DNA from: Pseudomonas sp. P8_241
Lineage (GTDB): Bacteria; Pseudomonadota; Gammaproteobacteria; Pseudomonadales; Pseudomonadaceae
Direction of reading: 5' to 3'
Assembly (NCBI RefSeq): GCF_034008315.1
Contig: NZ_CP125377.1
Coordinates: 682,001-746,000, forward strand
DNA length: 64,000 nucleotides
The position numbers and the translations under genes were made by a program. The notes beneath the pieces were generated by a model, which saw only the letters and a program-made list of their open reading frames with translations, searched no databases and was not told where the DNA came from. Within the stretch, counting starts at the first letter, position 1. Each line of letters opens with the position of its first letter. Positions 56,734 to 64,000 of this stretch are shown here, one piece after another.

Positions 56734-59220
56734 ATGCCTGACCTGCTAGACCGCTACCCGCTGACGGCGGGCACCTATCACGAACTGCTCGACGACAGCG
56801 GCGCTGTGCGCCCGCACTGGCGCCGGCTGTTCGACCAATTGCAGCGCAGCACACCGGCGCAACTGGTGCAGCGTCAGGCATTGTTGACCCGGCAGATTCA
56901 GGAAAACGGTGTGACCTACAACGTCTACGCCGATCCCAAAGGCGCAGACCGACCGTGGGAACTGGACCTGCTGCCCCATGTGATTGCAGCGGATGAGTGG
57001 GATCATTTGTCCGCCGGTATTGCTCAACGGGGGCAATTGCTCAATGCGGTTCTGGCGGACCTGTATGGCCCGCAACGGCTGATCGCCGAAGGTCTGTTGC
57101 CGGCTGAGCTGATATTCGGACACAACAACTTCCTCTGGCCCTGTCAGGGCATAAAACCGCCTGACGGGGCATTTCTGCATCTGTATGCCGTGGATCTGGC
57201 GCGCTCGCCCGACGGCCGCTGGTGGGTGACCGCGGACCGCACGCAAGCGCCGTCCGGAGCCGGATATGCGTTGGAAAACCGCACCATCGTGTCCCGTGCG
57301 TTTCCCGAGTTGTACCGTGATTTGAAGGTGCAGCATCTGGCTGGATTCTTCCGCACGCTTCAGGAAACGCTGGTCCGGCAAGCGCCCTGTGGCGATGAGT
57401 CACCCTTGGTGGTATTGCTGACACCGGGGCGCTTCAATGAAAGCTATTTCGAACATCTGTACCTGGCCCGCCAGCTCGGTTACCCGCTGGTGGAAGGTGG
57501 CGATCTGACGGTTCGCGATGCCACGGTCTACTTGAAAACATTGAGTGGCCTGCGTCGGGTGCACGCAGTCATGCGTCGGCTGGATGATGATTTCTGCGAC
57601 CCGTTGGAGCTGCGTACCGATTCGGCCCTGGGCGTTCCTGGCCTGCTTGACGCTGTACGGCAGGGCAGGGTGCTGGTAGCCAATGCTCTTGGGAGTGGCG
57701 TGCTGGAGTCCCCAGCGCTGTTGGGTTTTTTGCCGAAGATCAATCAGTTCCTGTTCGGCGAAGATCTGATCCTGCCGTCTATCGCAACCTGGTGGTGCGG
57801 TGAAGCGCCCGTGTTGGCCCAAGCATTGGAAAAACTCCCGGAATTGCTGATCAAGCCCGCGTTCCCCTCCCAGAGCTTCGCGCCGGTCTTTGGGCGTGAC
57901 TTGAGTGAAAAACAGCGCCAGGAGCTCACCCTGCGCATGCAGGCACGGCCTTATGCCTACGTCGCGCAAGAACTCGCGCAATTGTCCCACGCGCCGATCT
58001 GGCAGGCTGACGACGGTCAGCTGCAACCCCGGGCCATTGGCATGCGCATGTATGCGGTGGCGAGTCGGGAGGGCTATCGGGTGCTGCCGGGCGGTTTGAC
58101 TCGCGTGGCCGCCGAAGCGGATGCCGAAGTGGTGTCGATGCAACGCGGCGGTGCAAGCAAAGACACTTGGGTGTTGGGTGATCGTCCACCCAGCGGCGAA
58201 CAATGGAAAGCCCAGCGCAATATTGGCGTGCATGACCTGGTGCGGCGCGATCCGTATCTGCCGTCGCGGGTAGTGGAAAACCTGTTCTGGTTTGGCCGCT
58301 ACTGCGAACGCTGCGATGACAGTGCCCGTTTGTTGCGCATCATGCTCGCGCGCTATGTGGATGGTGATGACCCGCAAGCCCTGCAAGCCGCGGTCGATCT
58401 CGGCGAGCGACTGATGTTGTTGCCGGATGAAGGCGAGCTTCCTGAACGACTGCTGGCGGCGTTGCTTGGCGATGACTGGCCGTTCAGCCTGCGTTCCAAT
58501 CTGCAACGCTTGCAGTGGGCGGCGTCCCAGGTGCGCGGCAAACTTTCCAGGGAAAACTGGCAGGCACTGGTGGAGTTGCAACGCGAGGCCATGGAGCTGG
58601 AAACCGAAGAGCCGGATTTCGGCGAGTTGCTGGATTTTCTCAATCGATTGGTGATGTCACTGGCTGCACTGTCCGGGTTTGCGCTGGATGACATGACTCG
58701 GGATGAGGGGTGGCGATTCCTGATGATTGGTCGGCGGATCGAGCGCCTGCAATTTCTCAGCGGCAGTCTGGCGGCGTTCCTTCGTGGGACCGAAACCTTC
58801 GATCAGGTTGGGCTGGAGTGGCTGCTGGAGCTGGGGAACAGTAGCATCACCTACCGCTCACGGTATCTGGCGGTGGCGCAATTGATCCCGGTGCTTGACC
58901 TGTTGTTGCTCGACGAACAGAACCCACACGCCGTGCTGTTTCAATTGAAACTGGTGACCCGAACCGTCAAGCGCCTGAACGACGATTTCGGCGCACCGCG
59001 TGAAACGGTGTTGCCGCATTTGGCTGAACGCCTGGCGCGGTTCGACCTGGGCTGTCTTGAGAACTCGCTGTTTGGTGAAGCGAGCGTTCACGCTGCCATC
59101 GAAGGGCTGGCCGAACTGCTGCAAGAAATCGCCGACGCCAGCAGCCAGGTCTCGGATCGCCTTGCGCTGCGGCATTTCGCCCATGTCGATGATGTCAGCC
59201 AACGTACGGTGTCCGTCTGA
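56734..59220 (+). CDS. Circularly permuted ATP-grasp type 2 protein fused to Alpha-E domain
   Basis: An 828-residue fusion. The first part (about residues 30-480) is the circularly permuted ATP-grasp (DUF404/DUF407) type, which forms amide or peptide bonds using ATP; conserved pieces are GVTYNVYADPKG near 62, HLYAVDLARSPDGRWW near 149 and LLTPGRFNESYFEHLYLARQLG near 227. The last 320 residues (from about 507, SRVVENLFWFGRYCERCDDSARLL) are the all-helical Alpha-E domain. These are two separate proteins in many bacteria and fused here. The start at 56734 is chosen over a TTG seven codons earlier. It overlaps the next gene by one base, so the cluster is translated as a unit. The metabolite or tag made is unknown. 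Confidence 0.88.
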   Translation: MPDLLDRYPLTAGTYHELLDDSGAVRPHWRRLFDQLQRSTPAQLVQRQALLTRQIQENGVTYNVYADPKGADRPWELDLLPHVIAADEWDHLSAGIAQRGQLLNAVLADLYGPQRLIAEGLLPAELIFGHNNFLWPCQGIKPPDGAFLHLYAVDLARSPDGRWWVTADRTQAPSGAGYALENRTIVSRAFPELYRDLKVQHLAGFFRTLQETLVRQAPCGDESPLVVLLTPGRFNESYFEHLYLARQLGYPLVEGGDLTVRDATVYLKTLSGLRRVHAVMRRLDDDFCDPLELRTDSALGVPGLLDAVRQGRVLVANALGSGVLESPALLGFLPKINQFLFGEDLILPSIATWWCGEAPVLAQALEKLPELLIKPAFPSQSFAPVFGRDLSEKQRQELTLRMQARPYAYVAQELAQLSHAPIWQADDGQLQPRAIGMRMYAVASREGYRVLPGGLTRVAAEADAEVVSMQRGGASKDTWVLGDRPPSGEQWKAQRNIGVHDLVRRDPYLPSRVVENLFWFGRYCERCDDSARLLRIMLARYVDGDDPQALQAAVDLGERLMLLPDEGELPERLLAALLGDDWPFSLRSNLQRLQWAASQVRGKLSRENWQALVELQREAMELETEEPDFGELLDFLNRLVMSLAALSGFALDDMTRDEGWRFLMIGRRIERLQFLSGSLAAFLRGTETFDQVGLEWLLELGNSSITYRSRYLAVAQLIPVLDLLLLDEQNPHAVLFQLKLVTRTVKRLNDDFGAPRETVLPHLAERLARFDLGCLENSLFGEASVHAAIEGLAELLQEIADASSQVSDRLALRHFAHVDDVSQRTVSV

Positions 59221-60110
59221 TGAGTGCTCATTATCAGATTTTTCACGACACTCACTACCACTACGACACGCCGGTTTCCCTTGCCCAACAACTGGCCCAT
59301 TTGTGGCCACGTGAGTGTGCGTGGCAGCGCTGCACCGACCGGCAATTGCAGATCAGCCCGCAGCCGACGTCGCGCCGCGATGAGCTGGATGTCTTTGGTA
59401 ACCCGCTGACGCGGCTGGCGTTCGAGCGTCCGCATGATGAGCTGCTGGTCAATGCGAGTCTCACGATCGAAGTGTTGCCTCGGCCGGCGTTGGATTTCAG
59501 CCAGTCTCCAGCATGGGAAGACACCTGCAGTACATTGACTTACAACAGTCAGCCTCTGTCGCCCGAACGGCTAGAAGCTTGCCGTTATCGGTTTGAATCA
59601 CCTTATGTGCACCTGAAACGTAACTTCGTCGAGTTTTCCGAAAGTTGTTTCCCGGAGGGGCGGCCGCTGCTACTGGGCGTTCAGGCCTTGATGGAGAAAA
59701 TCTTCAGCGAGTTTACCTTTGATGCCGAAGCGACTCAGGTGGCGACGCCGCTGGTTGAAGTGCTGGAGCGTCGGCGTGGTGTCTGTCAGGACTTCGCCCA
59801 CCTGATGCTCGCCTGCGTACGCTCTCGTGGTTTGGCTGCGCGGTACATCAGTGGTTACTTGCTGACGCAGCCGCCACCCGGTCAGCCACGCTTGATCGGG
59901 GCCGATGCGTCGCATGCCTGGGTGTCGGTTTTTTGCCCCGAGTTGGGCTGGGTGGACTTTGATCCGACCAACAACGTGCAGCCGGCGCTGGAGCACATCA
60001 CTTTGGCGTGGGGGCGGGATTTTTCCGATGTGTCGCCGTTGCGGGGCGTCATTCTGGGAGGAGGGAATCATGACCCGGAAGTCCGCGTCACCGTGATGCC
60101 ACTGAATTAA
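59220..60110 (+). CDS. Transglutaminase-like cysteine peptidase-fold protein
   Basis: A 296-residue protein with a transglutaminase N-terminal region (about 1-90) and a core domain carrying the catalytic triad: RRGVCQDFAHLMLACVRSRG (Cys near 187), DASHAWVSVF (His near 230) and GWVDFDPTNN (Asp near 247). It overlaps the preceding fusion gene by one base. Such proteins accompany circularly permuted ATP-grasp and Alpha-E genes in many bacteria, suggesting joint action on a peptide; whether it cleaves or joins is unknown. Confidence 0.88.
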   Translation: MSAHYQIFHDTHYHYDTPVSLAQQLAHLWPRECAWQRCTDRQLQISPQPTSRRDELDVFGNPLTRLAFERPHDELLVNASLTIEVLPRPALDFSQSPAWEDTCSTLTYNSQPLSPERLEACRYRFESPYVHLKRNFVEFSESCFPEGRPLLLGVQALMEKIFSEFTFDAEATQVATPLVEVLERRRGVCQDFAHLMLACVRSRGLAARYISGYLLTQPPPGQPRLIGADASHAWVSVFCPELGWVDFDPTNNVQPALEHITLAWGRDFSDVSPLRGVILGGGNHDPEVRVTVMPLN

Positions 60111-60120
60111 CGCAGGTCCC

Positions 60121-60220
60121 CTGTAGCAGCGAGCTTGCTCGCGAAGAACCCGAGAGCGCCGGGGTGTCAGGCTTGCAGCGTTATCGTTAACGACCATCGC
60201 GAGCAAGCTCGCTCCTACAG
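60121..60220. repeat. REP doublet (family B)
   Basis: CTGTAGCAGCGAGCTTGCTCGCG on one arm and CGCGAGCAAGCTCGCTCCTACAG on the other, after the transglutaminase gene. Confidence 0.85.
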
Positions 60221-60265
60221 AAGAGGGCCGGCAGCAAAACTGCCAACCCTGGACACAGATCCGGT

Positions 60266-60289
60266 GGGCCTGATCAGGTTATCGGGCCC
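60266..60289. terminator. Hairpin between REP doublet and the small 59-residue gene
   Basis: GGGCCTGAT / ATCGGGCCC stem with a 6-base loop, nine bases beyond the end of the minus-strand gene at 60298. No T run follows. Confidence 0.3.
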
Positions 60290-60297
60290 GGAGGGTC

Positions 60298-60477
60298 TCA
60301 GGCGTCGGGCGCCTGATCTTTCGGTGCATCAACATCATCTTCCGCTGCCACTTCACCCTCTGGGTTCAGTGCCGTTTCTTCAGCTGTAGCTTTCTTGCGC
60401 TGAAGCTTTTCCTCTTTCTTCTGCTCCTTGGCCAAGTCTCTCTGACGTTTGGCGAAGGAATAATTGGGTTTAGCCAT
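60298..60477 (-). CDS. Small Lys/Glu-rich protein, function unknown
   Basis: A 59-residue, highly charged protein (Lys/Arg-rich residues 8-35, beginning MAKPNYSFAKRQRDLAKEQ, then an acidic tail). AGAGGA lies six bases upstream of the ATG at 60477. The first half looks like a coiled-coil helix. I recall similar short proteins in other pseudomonads, but no function. The ATG is preferred to a further upstream start that would run into the LOG gene. Confidence 0.7.
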   Translation of the reverse strand: MAKPNYSFAKRQRDLAKEQKKEEKLQRKKATAEETALNPEGEVAAEDDVDAPKDQAPDA

Positions 60478-60545
60478 GGGCGATCCTCTGGGGTCGAAGG
60501 TGAGGTTGAGCGGCGCATATTCTGCCCTGTATCGGTGCCGAGCCG

Positions 60546-61133
60546 TTAGCTGGGTTTTTGCTCGGCCCATTTAGGCGCTACAGAAGGTTGCCAGGCATTC
60601 AGGGCGTCGAGCAGGGTTTGCGGTGATTCGCTCATTTGCAGCATGTCACGGTGCTGCCCGCGAACGAAGCCTTCGCCGACGATATGATCGAGAAAAGACG
60701 TCAATTTGTCGTAGAAACCGTTCACTTCCAGCAATCCCAGTGGTTTGCCGTGGTAACCGAGCTGACCCCAGGTCCAGACTTCGAATAGCTCTTCCAGCGT
60801 GCCAAGTCCGCCGGGCAGGGCGATAAAGGCGTCGCTGAGTTCTGCCATTCGCGCTTTGCGTGCGTGCATGCCATCGACGACTTCCAGGCGAGTCAGACCG
60901 CTGTGACCGATCTCCTTGTCCTTGAGGCTTTGCGGAATGATGCCGATCACTTCACCGCCGGCCGCCAAGGCTGCATCGGCGACGATACCCATCAGTCCTA
61001 CGGCACCGCCGCCGTACACCAGGGTCAGCTTGCGCTGGGCCAATGCCTGGCCCAGCGCAATGGCGGCTTCACGATATGCCGGATTGGTGCCGGTGCTGGC
61101 ACCGCAAAATACACAAACGGATGCTAAAGACAT
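60546..61133 (-). CDS. LOG-family phosphoribohydrolase
   Basis: A 195-residue protein of the cytokinin riboside 5'-monophosphate phosphoribohydrolase (LOG/TIGR00730) family. It has the N-terminal [38 protein letters not shown] near residue 38 and the diagnostic [18 protein letters not shown] near 104. The reaction is release of the base from a nucleoside 5'-monophosphate; the true substrate in Pseudomonas is uncertain. It stands upstream of the small gene at 60298 in the same direction, with a 68-base gap. Confidence 0.9.
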   Translation of the reverse strand: MSLASVCVFCGASTGTNPAYREAAIALGQALAQRKLTLVYGGGAVGLMGIVADAALAAGGEVIGIIPQSLKDKEIGHSGLTRLEVVDGMHARKARMAELSDAFIALPGGLGTLEELFEVWTWGQLGYHGKPLGLLEVNGFYDKLTSFLDHIVGEGFVRGQHRDMLQMSESPQTLLDALNAWQPSVAPKWAEQKPS

Positions 61134-61193
61134 GCCTTACTCCATGCTAGATCAGGGCCACAGAGTAAAGGCAGGCGTGCAACGCTCCAAGCG

Positions 61194-61283
61194 CTAAACT
61201 TCGCGATTGAACGTTTCGTACGTTCCGCTGGCACCGCAGGCGTAGGCGGCCAGCAAACTGCACAACAGGCTATTGACGGACAT
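61194..61283 (-). CDS. Candidate 29-residue small protein
   Basis: ATG at 61283 with GGAG eight bases upstream, reading MSVNSLLCSLLAAYACGASG and ending EV before TAG. The first 18 residues are hydrophobic with two Cys, like a small membrane protein or signal peptide. It lies in the 61134-61476 gap between the LOG gene and azurin. Support is only the good ribosome site and the closed frame; codon statistics cannot be tested at this length. Confidence 0.4.
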   Translation of the reverse strand: MSVNSLLCSLLAAYACGASGTYETFNREV

Positions 61284-61390
61284 GGCAGATGCTCCGATAA
61301 ATGATGTCCGTCGGATCATAGGGCCGGATTAGACGCCTGGCTGGTAGATTCTTTCGATAGGTGTCATAGCCCAAAAGTTGTATACAATTT

Positions 61391-61404
61391 TTGATTCAAG
61401 TCAT
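61391..61404 (+). promoter_or_regulatory. Candidate ANR/DNR site upstream of azurin
   Basis: TTGAT TCAA GTCAT: the left half-site is perfect and the right half matches ATCAA in three of five bases. azu is known to respond to ANR and to nitrite-respiration regulators in P. aeruginosa; the site here is 73 bases before the start codon. Confidence 0.4.
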
Positions 61405-61476
61405 ATGAACTTGCGAAGTTTTCAGGCAGTCTTCTGTCCATTAGCGTTTTCTTAAACCCTGCCTTGGAGATTCACC

Positions 61477-61923
61477 ATGTTTGCCAAACTTGTTGCGGTA
61501 TCCCTGCTGACACTGGCGAGCAGCCAACTGATGGCTGCCGAGTGCAAGACTACTATCGACTCCACCGACCAAATGACCTTCAACACCAAGGCCATTGAAA
61601 TCGACAAGAGCTGCAAGACGTTCACCGTCGAACTGACCCACTCCGGCAGCCTGCCGAAAAACGTCATGGGTCATAACTGGGTGCTGAGCAAAGAAGCCGA
61701 CATGCAGCCAATCGCGACGGATGGCCTGAGCGCCGGCATCGACAAGAACTACCTGAAAGAAGGTGATGCCCGCGTCATTGCCCACACCAAGGTCATCGGC
61801 GCCAAGGAAACCGATTCGGTGACCTTCGATGTATCCAAGCTGGATGCCGCTGAAAAATACGGTTTCTTCTGCTCGTTCCCAGGCCACATCTCGATGATGA
61901 AAGGCACTGTGACCCTGAAGTAA
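61477..61923 (+). CDS. azu: Azurin, blue copper protein
   Basis: A 148-residue periplasmic electron carrier. The signal peptide is residues 1-20 (cut after LMAA), leaving the mature protein beginning [12 protein letters not shown]. All copper ligands are present: His in [10 protein letters not shown] (mature 46), Cys in FFCSFPGH (112), His in the same motif (117) and Met in ISMMKG (121). It transfers electrons between c-type cytochromes and nitrite reductase or oxidases. Confidence 0.98.
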   Translation: MFAKLVAVSLLTLASSQLMAAECKTTIDSTDQMTFNTKAIEIDKSCKTFTVELTHSGSLPKNVMGHNWVLSKEADMQPIATDGLSAGIDKNYLKEGDARVIAHTKVIGAKETDSVTFDVSKLDAAEKYGFFCSFPGHISMMKGTVTLK

Positions 61924-61943
61924 TCAGGCACACCGCGTCATCG

Positions 61944-62020
61944 TTCATCGCTGGCAGGCCAGCTCCCACAGGTTTTGTGAACGACACAAGTCACTGTAGG
62001 AGCTGGCTCGCCAGCGAATG
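61944..62020. repeat. REP doublet (family B variant)
   Basis: CATCGCTGGCAGGCCAGCTC on the left and GAGCTGGCTCGCCAGCGAATG on the right (core 17 bases each) after azu. Confidence 0.8.
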
Positions 62021-62053
62021 GGCCAAAAGCATCAACGCATGTTTTGGCCAAAG

Positions 62054-62092
62054 AAAAAGCCCGCTGAAGCTCAACACTTCAGCGGGCTTTTT
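62054..62092. terminator. Bidirectional terminator between azu and nadE
   Basis: A 16-bp perfect stem (AAAAAGCCCGCTGAAG / CTTCAGCGGGCTTTTT), loop of seven bases; T-run in both directions. It serves the convergent azu and nadE genes. Confidence 0.9.
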
Positions 62093-62106
62093 CATTCATT
62101 CACGCC

Positions 62107-62934
62107 TCAAGGCGCAAACGGCATCACACGCTTGTGGTGCGTCTTGTTGTACGTGTCGACGATGATCCTGAATGCTTCCTCACGCACCGTTTCGCCGTGC
62201 AGGAACGCATCGATCTCGGTGTAGGTCACGCCGTGGGACGCTTCGTCCGGTTTACCGGGGGACAGGTCTTCAAGGTCCGCCGTCGGGATTTTCTCCACCA
62301 GGGATTCAGGCGCACCGAAGCTGCGAGCAATAGCCCGCACCTGGTTTTTCACCAGGCCACTCAGTGGCGCCAAGTCGCAAGCGCCATCACCGAACTTGGT
62401 AAAGAACCCCATCACCGCTTCTGCCGCATGATCGGTGCCGATCACCAGGCCATGAGCCGCACCAGCGATGGTGTATTGGGCAACCATGCGCATCCGCGCC
62501 TTGGTGTTGCCGAGGACGAAGTCCACCGAGACGGCATGCTTGCCTTCAAACGCCGCTACTTCATTGGCCAGGGATTTGACTGCCGGGCCGATGTTCACGG
62601 TGTGACGCTCATCCGGCTTGATGAAATCCACCGAAGCTTGGGCGTCGTGTTCATCGAACTGGGTTTCGTAGGGCAGGCGCACGGCAATGAACTTGTAGCC
62701 TTCTTCGCCCGTGCGTTGGCGCAATTCGCGCATGGCACGTTGGGCCAGCAGGCCAGCGGTCAGGGAGTCGACGCCGCCACTGATGCCCAGCACCATGGTT
62801 TTCAATCCGGAATTGACCAGACAATCCTGGATAAAGGTCACTCGGCGAGCGATTTCGACCTCAAGGGCGGCCTCATCGGCGAACGGCGGCTGGACCTTGA
62901 GCTGTTCAGCAATCTCACGCTGTACGGCTTGCAT
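62107..62934 (-). CDS. nadE: NH3-dependent NAD+ synthetase
   Basis: A 275-residue enzyme turning nicotinate adenine dinucleotide into NAD+ with ammonia. The P-loop is [17 protein letters not shown] near residue 52, and [26 protein letters not shown] near 168 and [17 protein letters not shown] near 213 are conserved family stretches. It starts with [18 protein letters not shown]. Four bases separate it from pncB, whose end supplies the AAGGAG ribosome site. Confidence 0.96.
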   Translation of the reverse strand: MQAVQREIAEQLKVQPPFADEAALEVEIARRVTFIQDCLVNSGLKTMVLGISGGVDSLTAGLLAQRAMRELRQRTGEEGYKFIAVRLPYETQFDEHDAQASVDFIKPDERHTVNIGPAVKSLANEVAAFEGKHAVSVDFVLGNTKARMRMVAQYTIAGAAHGLVIGTDHAAEAVMGFFTKFGDGACDLAPLSGLVKNQVRAIARSFGAPESLVEKIPTADLEDLSPGKPDEASHGVTYTEIDAFLHGETVREEAFRIIVDTYNKTHHKRVMPFAP

Positions 62935-62938
62935 GAAT

Positions 62939-64000
62939 TCACTCCTTGCTTGATGGACTGGAAAGGGCGGCAGGAACCTGGAAAACGTGTCGCAAGTAAG
63001 CGACGAAATTCGGGTCCTTGCAGTGAGTCTTGCCGGGCTCGTCGGAGATTTTCGCTACCGGTTGGCCATTGCAGGCGGCCATTTTAAGCACGATGCTCAT
63101 CGGTTCGACACCCGGAATGTCACACGTCAGGTTGGTGCCGATGCCGAAGCTGACATTGATGCGACCACGCAGCGCGCGGAATATCTCCAGCGCCTTGGGC
63201 AGAGTCAGGCTGTCGGAAAAAGTCAGCGTCTTGCTCATCGGTTCGATGCCGAGCCTGTGATAGTGCGCGATGGCTTTTTCCGCCCACACCACCGGATCAC
63301 CAGAGTCATGGCGCAAACCGTCGAAAAGCTTGGCGAAAAACAGATCGAAATCGCCGAGAAATGCATCCATGGTGATGCAGTCGGTCAGAGCGATCCCCAG
63401 CAAGCCACGGTATTCGCGAACCCAGCAATCGAGGGCGGCAATCTGGCTGTCGATCAGACGCGGGCCAAGTTGCTGATGCGCCATGATCCATTCGTGGGCC
63501 ATGGTCCCCAGCGGCTTCATGTCCAGCTCCCGGGACAGGTGCACGTTGCTGGTGCCGACGAAGCGGCCGGGAAAGTCGTGCTTGAGCACGTTGACCACTT
63601 CTTCCTGTACGCGATACGAAAAGCGACGGCGCGTACCGAAGTCGGCTACCTGCAGTTCCGCCAATTCATCGCTGCTGGCGTTGGCGTTCAGCCAGTCGAA
63701 CTTGCGATAGAGCTGTTCGCGAGCCTGCTCCAGGACAATTTCACGGTAGCGATAGCGATTGCGCACTTCGCTGACGATCGCCAGCAGTGGTACTTCGAAC
63801 AGGATTACATGCAGCCACGGGCCACGCAGGCGGATGAACAATTCACCGTTTTCGATGCCCGTGTGGATGTAGCGCAGGTTGAAGCGAAACAGCCCGAGAA
63901 AGCGCAGGAAATCTGGTTTGAGAAAGCTGATGCGCTCCAGAAAGTTCAACTGGTCAGCGCTAAGGCTCAGTTCGGCGAGGCGCTCGATCTGAAAACGGAT
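62939..64000 (-). CDS. pncB: Nicotinate phosphoribosyltransferase, 5'-truncated at the window edge
   Basis: 353 residues of the gene are visible on the minus strand; its first codons lie beyond 64000 and the frame continues in phase to the edge ([17 protein letters not shown]). The enzyme makes nicotinate mononucleotide from nicotinate in NAD salvage. Family stretches include [45 protein letters not shown] and the [14 protein letters not shown] binding region near the C-terminus. Its direct coupling to nadE makes a two-step NAD salvage operon. Confidence 0.95.
   Translation of the reverse strand: MRFQIERLAELSLSADQLNFLERISFLKPDFLRFLGLFRFNLRYIHTGIENGELFIRLRGPWLHVILFEVPLLAIVSEVRNRYRYREIVLEQAREQLYRKFDWLNANASSDELAELQVADFGTRRRFSYRVQEEVVNVLKHDFPGRFVGTSNVHLSRELDMKPLGTMAHEWIMAHQQLGPRLIDSQIAALDCWVREYRGLLGIALTDCITMDAFLGDFDLFFAKLFDGLRHDSGDPVVWAEKAIAHYHRLGIEPMSKTLTFSDSLTLPKALEIFRALRGRINVSFGIGTNLTCDIPGVEPMSIVLKMAACNGQPVAKISDEPGKTHCKDPNFVAYLRHVFQVPAALSSPSSKE

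Overview
The window is a contiguous stretch of core chromosome from a fluorescent-group Pseudomonas. High GC, the gene order nudF-cpdA-parE-parC ... serB-psd-rhdA-motAB-rsgA-orn-queG-nnrDE-tsaE-amiB-mutL-miaA-hfq-hflXKC-hisZ-purA-tRNA(Leu)-rnr-rlmB-rpsF-rpsR-rplI-dnaB-ygiQ ... azu-nadE-pncB, and the Pseudomonas-type REP palindromes all fit this. The order matches, as I remember it, the P. aeruginosa PA4919-PA4973 segment, with some local gains and losses.

Layout. 1-10.6 kb: end of a CytX-like transporter, an RsiV-family lipoprotein, the nudF/DUF1249/cpdA/yqiA group, and topoisomerase IV (parE, parC) enclosing two small envelope genes, then a PqiC-like lipoprotein. 10.8-19.2 kb: AhpA/YtjB-type membrane protein divergent from serB, then psd, rhdA and an HDOD protein on the minus strand, and motAB behind a clear sigma-28 promoter. 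19.4-21.0 kb: the one obvious accessory insertion, a minus-strand operon of a caspase-like protease and a TIR-domain protein, preceded by a 44-codon reading frame that looks like the N-terminal remnant of a second, different TIR protein. 21.2-37.7 kb: housekeeping genes for ribosome assembly, RNA turnover, tRNA modification, NAD(P)HX repair, cell-wall amidase, mismatch repair, the hfq-hflXKC cluster, hisZ and purA. 37.8-43.1 kb: a chemoreceptor, an iron(III) ABC transporter pair with a Fur-like site, and two tandem tRNA-Leu(CAG) units, each with its own promoter and terminator. 43.2-53.0 kb: rnr-rlmB, the rpsF-rpsR-DUF2232-rplI ribosomal operon, dnaB and a YgiQ radical SAM protein. 53.4-60.1 kb: a three-gene cluster of transglutaminase-DUF2126, circularly permuted ATP-grasp fused to Alpha-E, and a second transglutaminase, a conserved but functionally unassigned set. 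60.3-64.0 kb: small proteins, a LOG-type phosphoribohydrolase, azurin and the NAD salvage pair pncB-nadE.

Twelve REP doublets (two palindrome families, arranged as inverted pairs) occupy many of the intergenic gaps and should not be mistaken for CRISPR or mobile elements with coding capacity. The most interesting region is 19384-20961. The TIR plus caspase pairing looks like a signalling-type antiphage system (TIR enzyme makes a nucleotide signal, caspase-like protease is the effector). The eroded upstream TIR fragment suggests that the locus once had, or was recombined from a locus with, a ThsB-like TIR partner. All functional statements come from sequence motifs and remembered family knowledge; no database search was possible.
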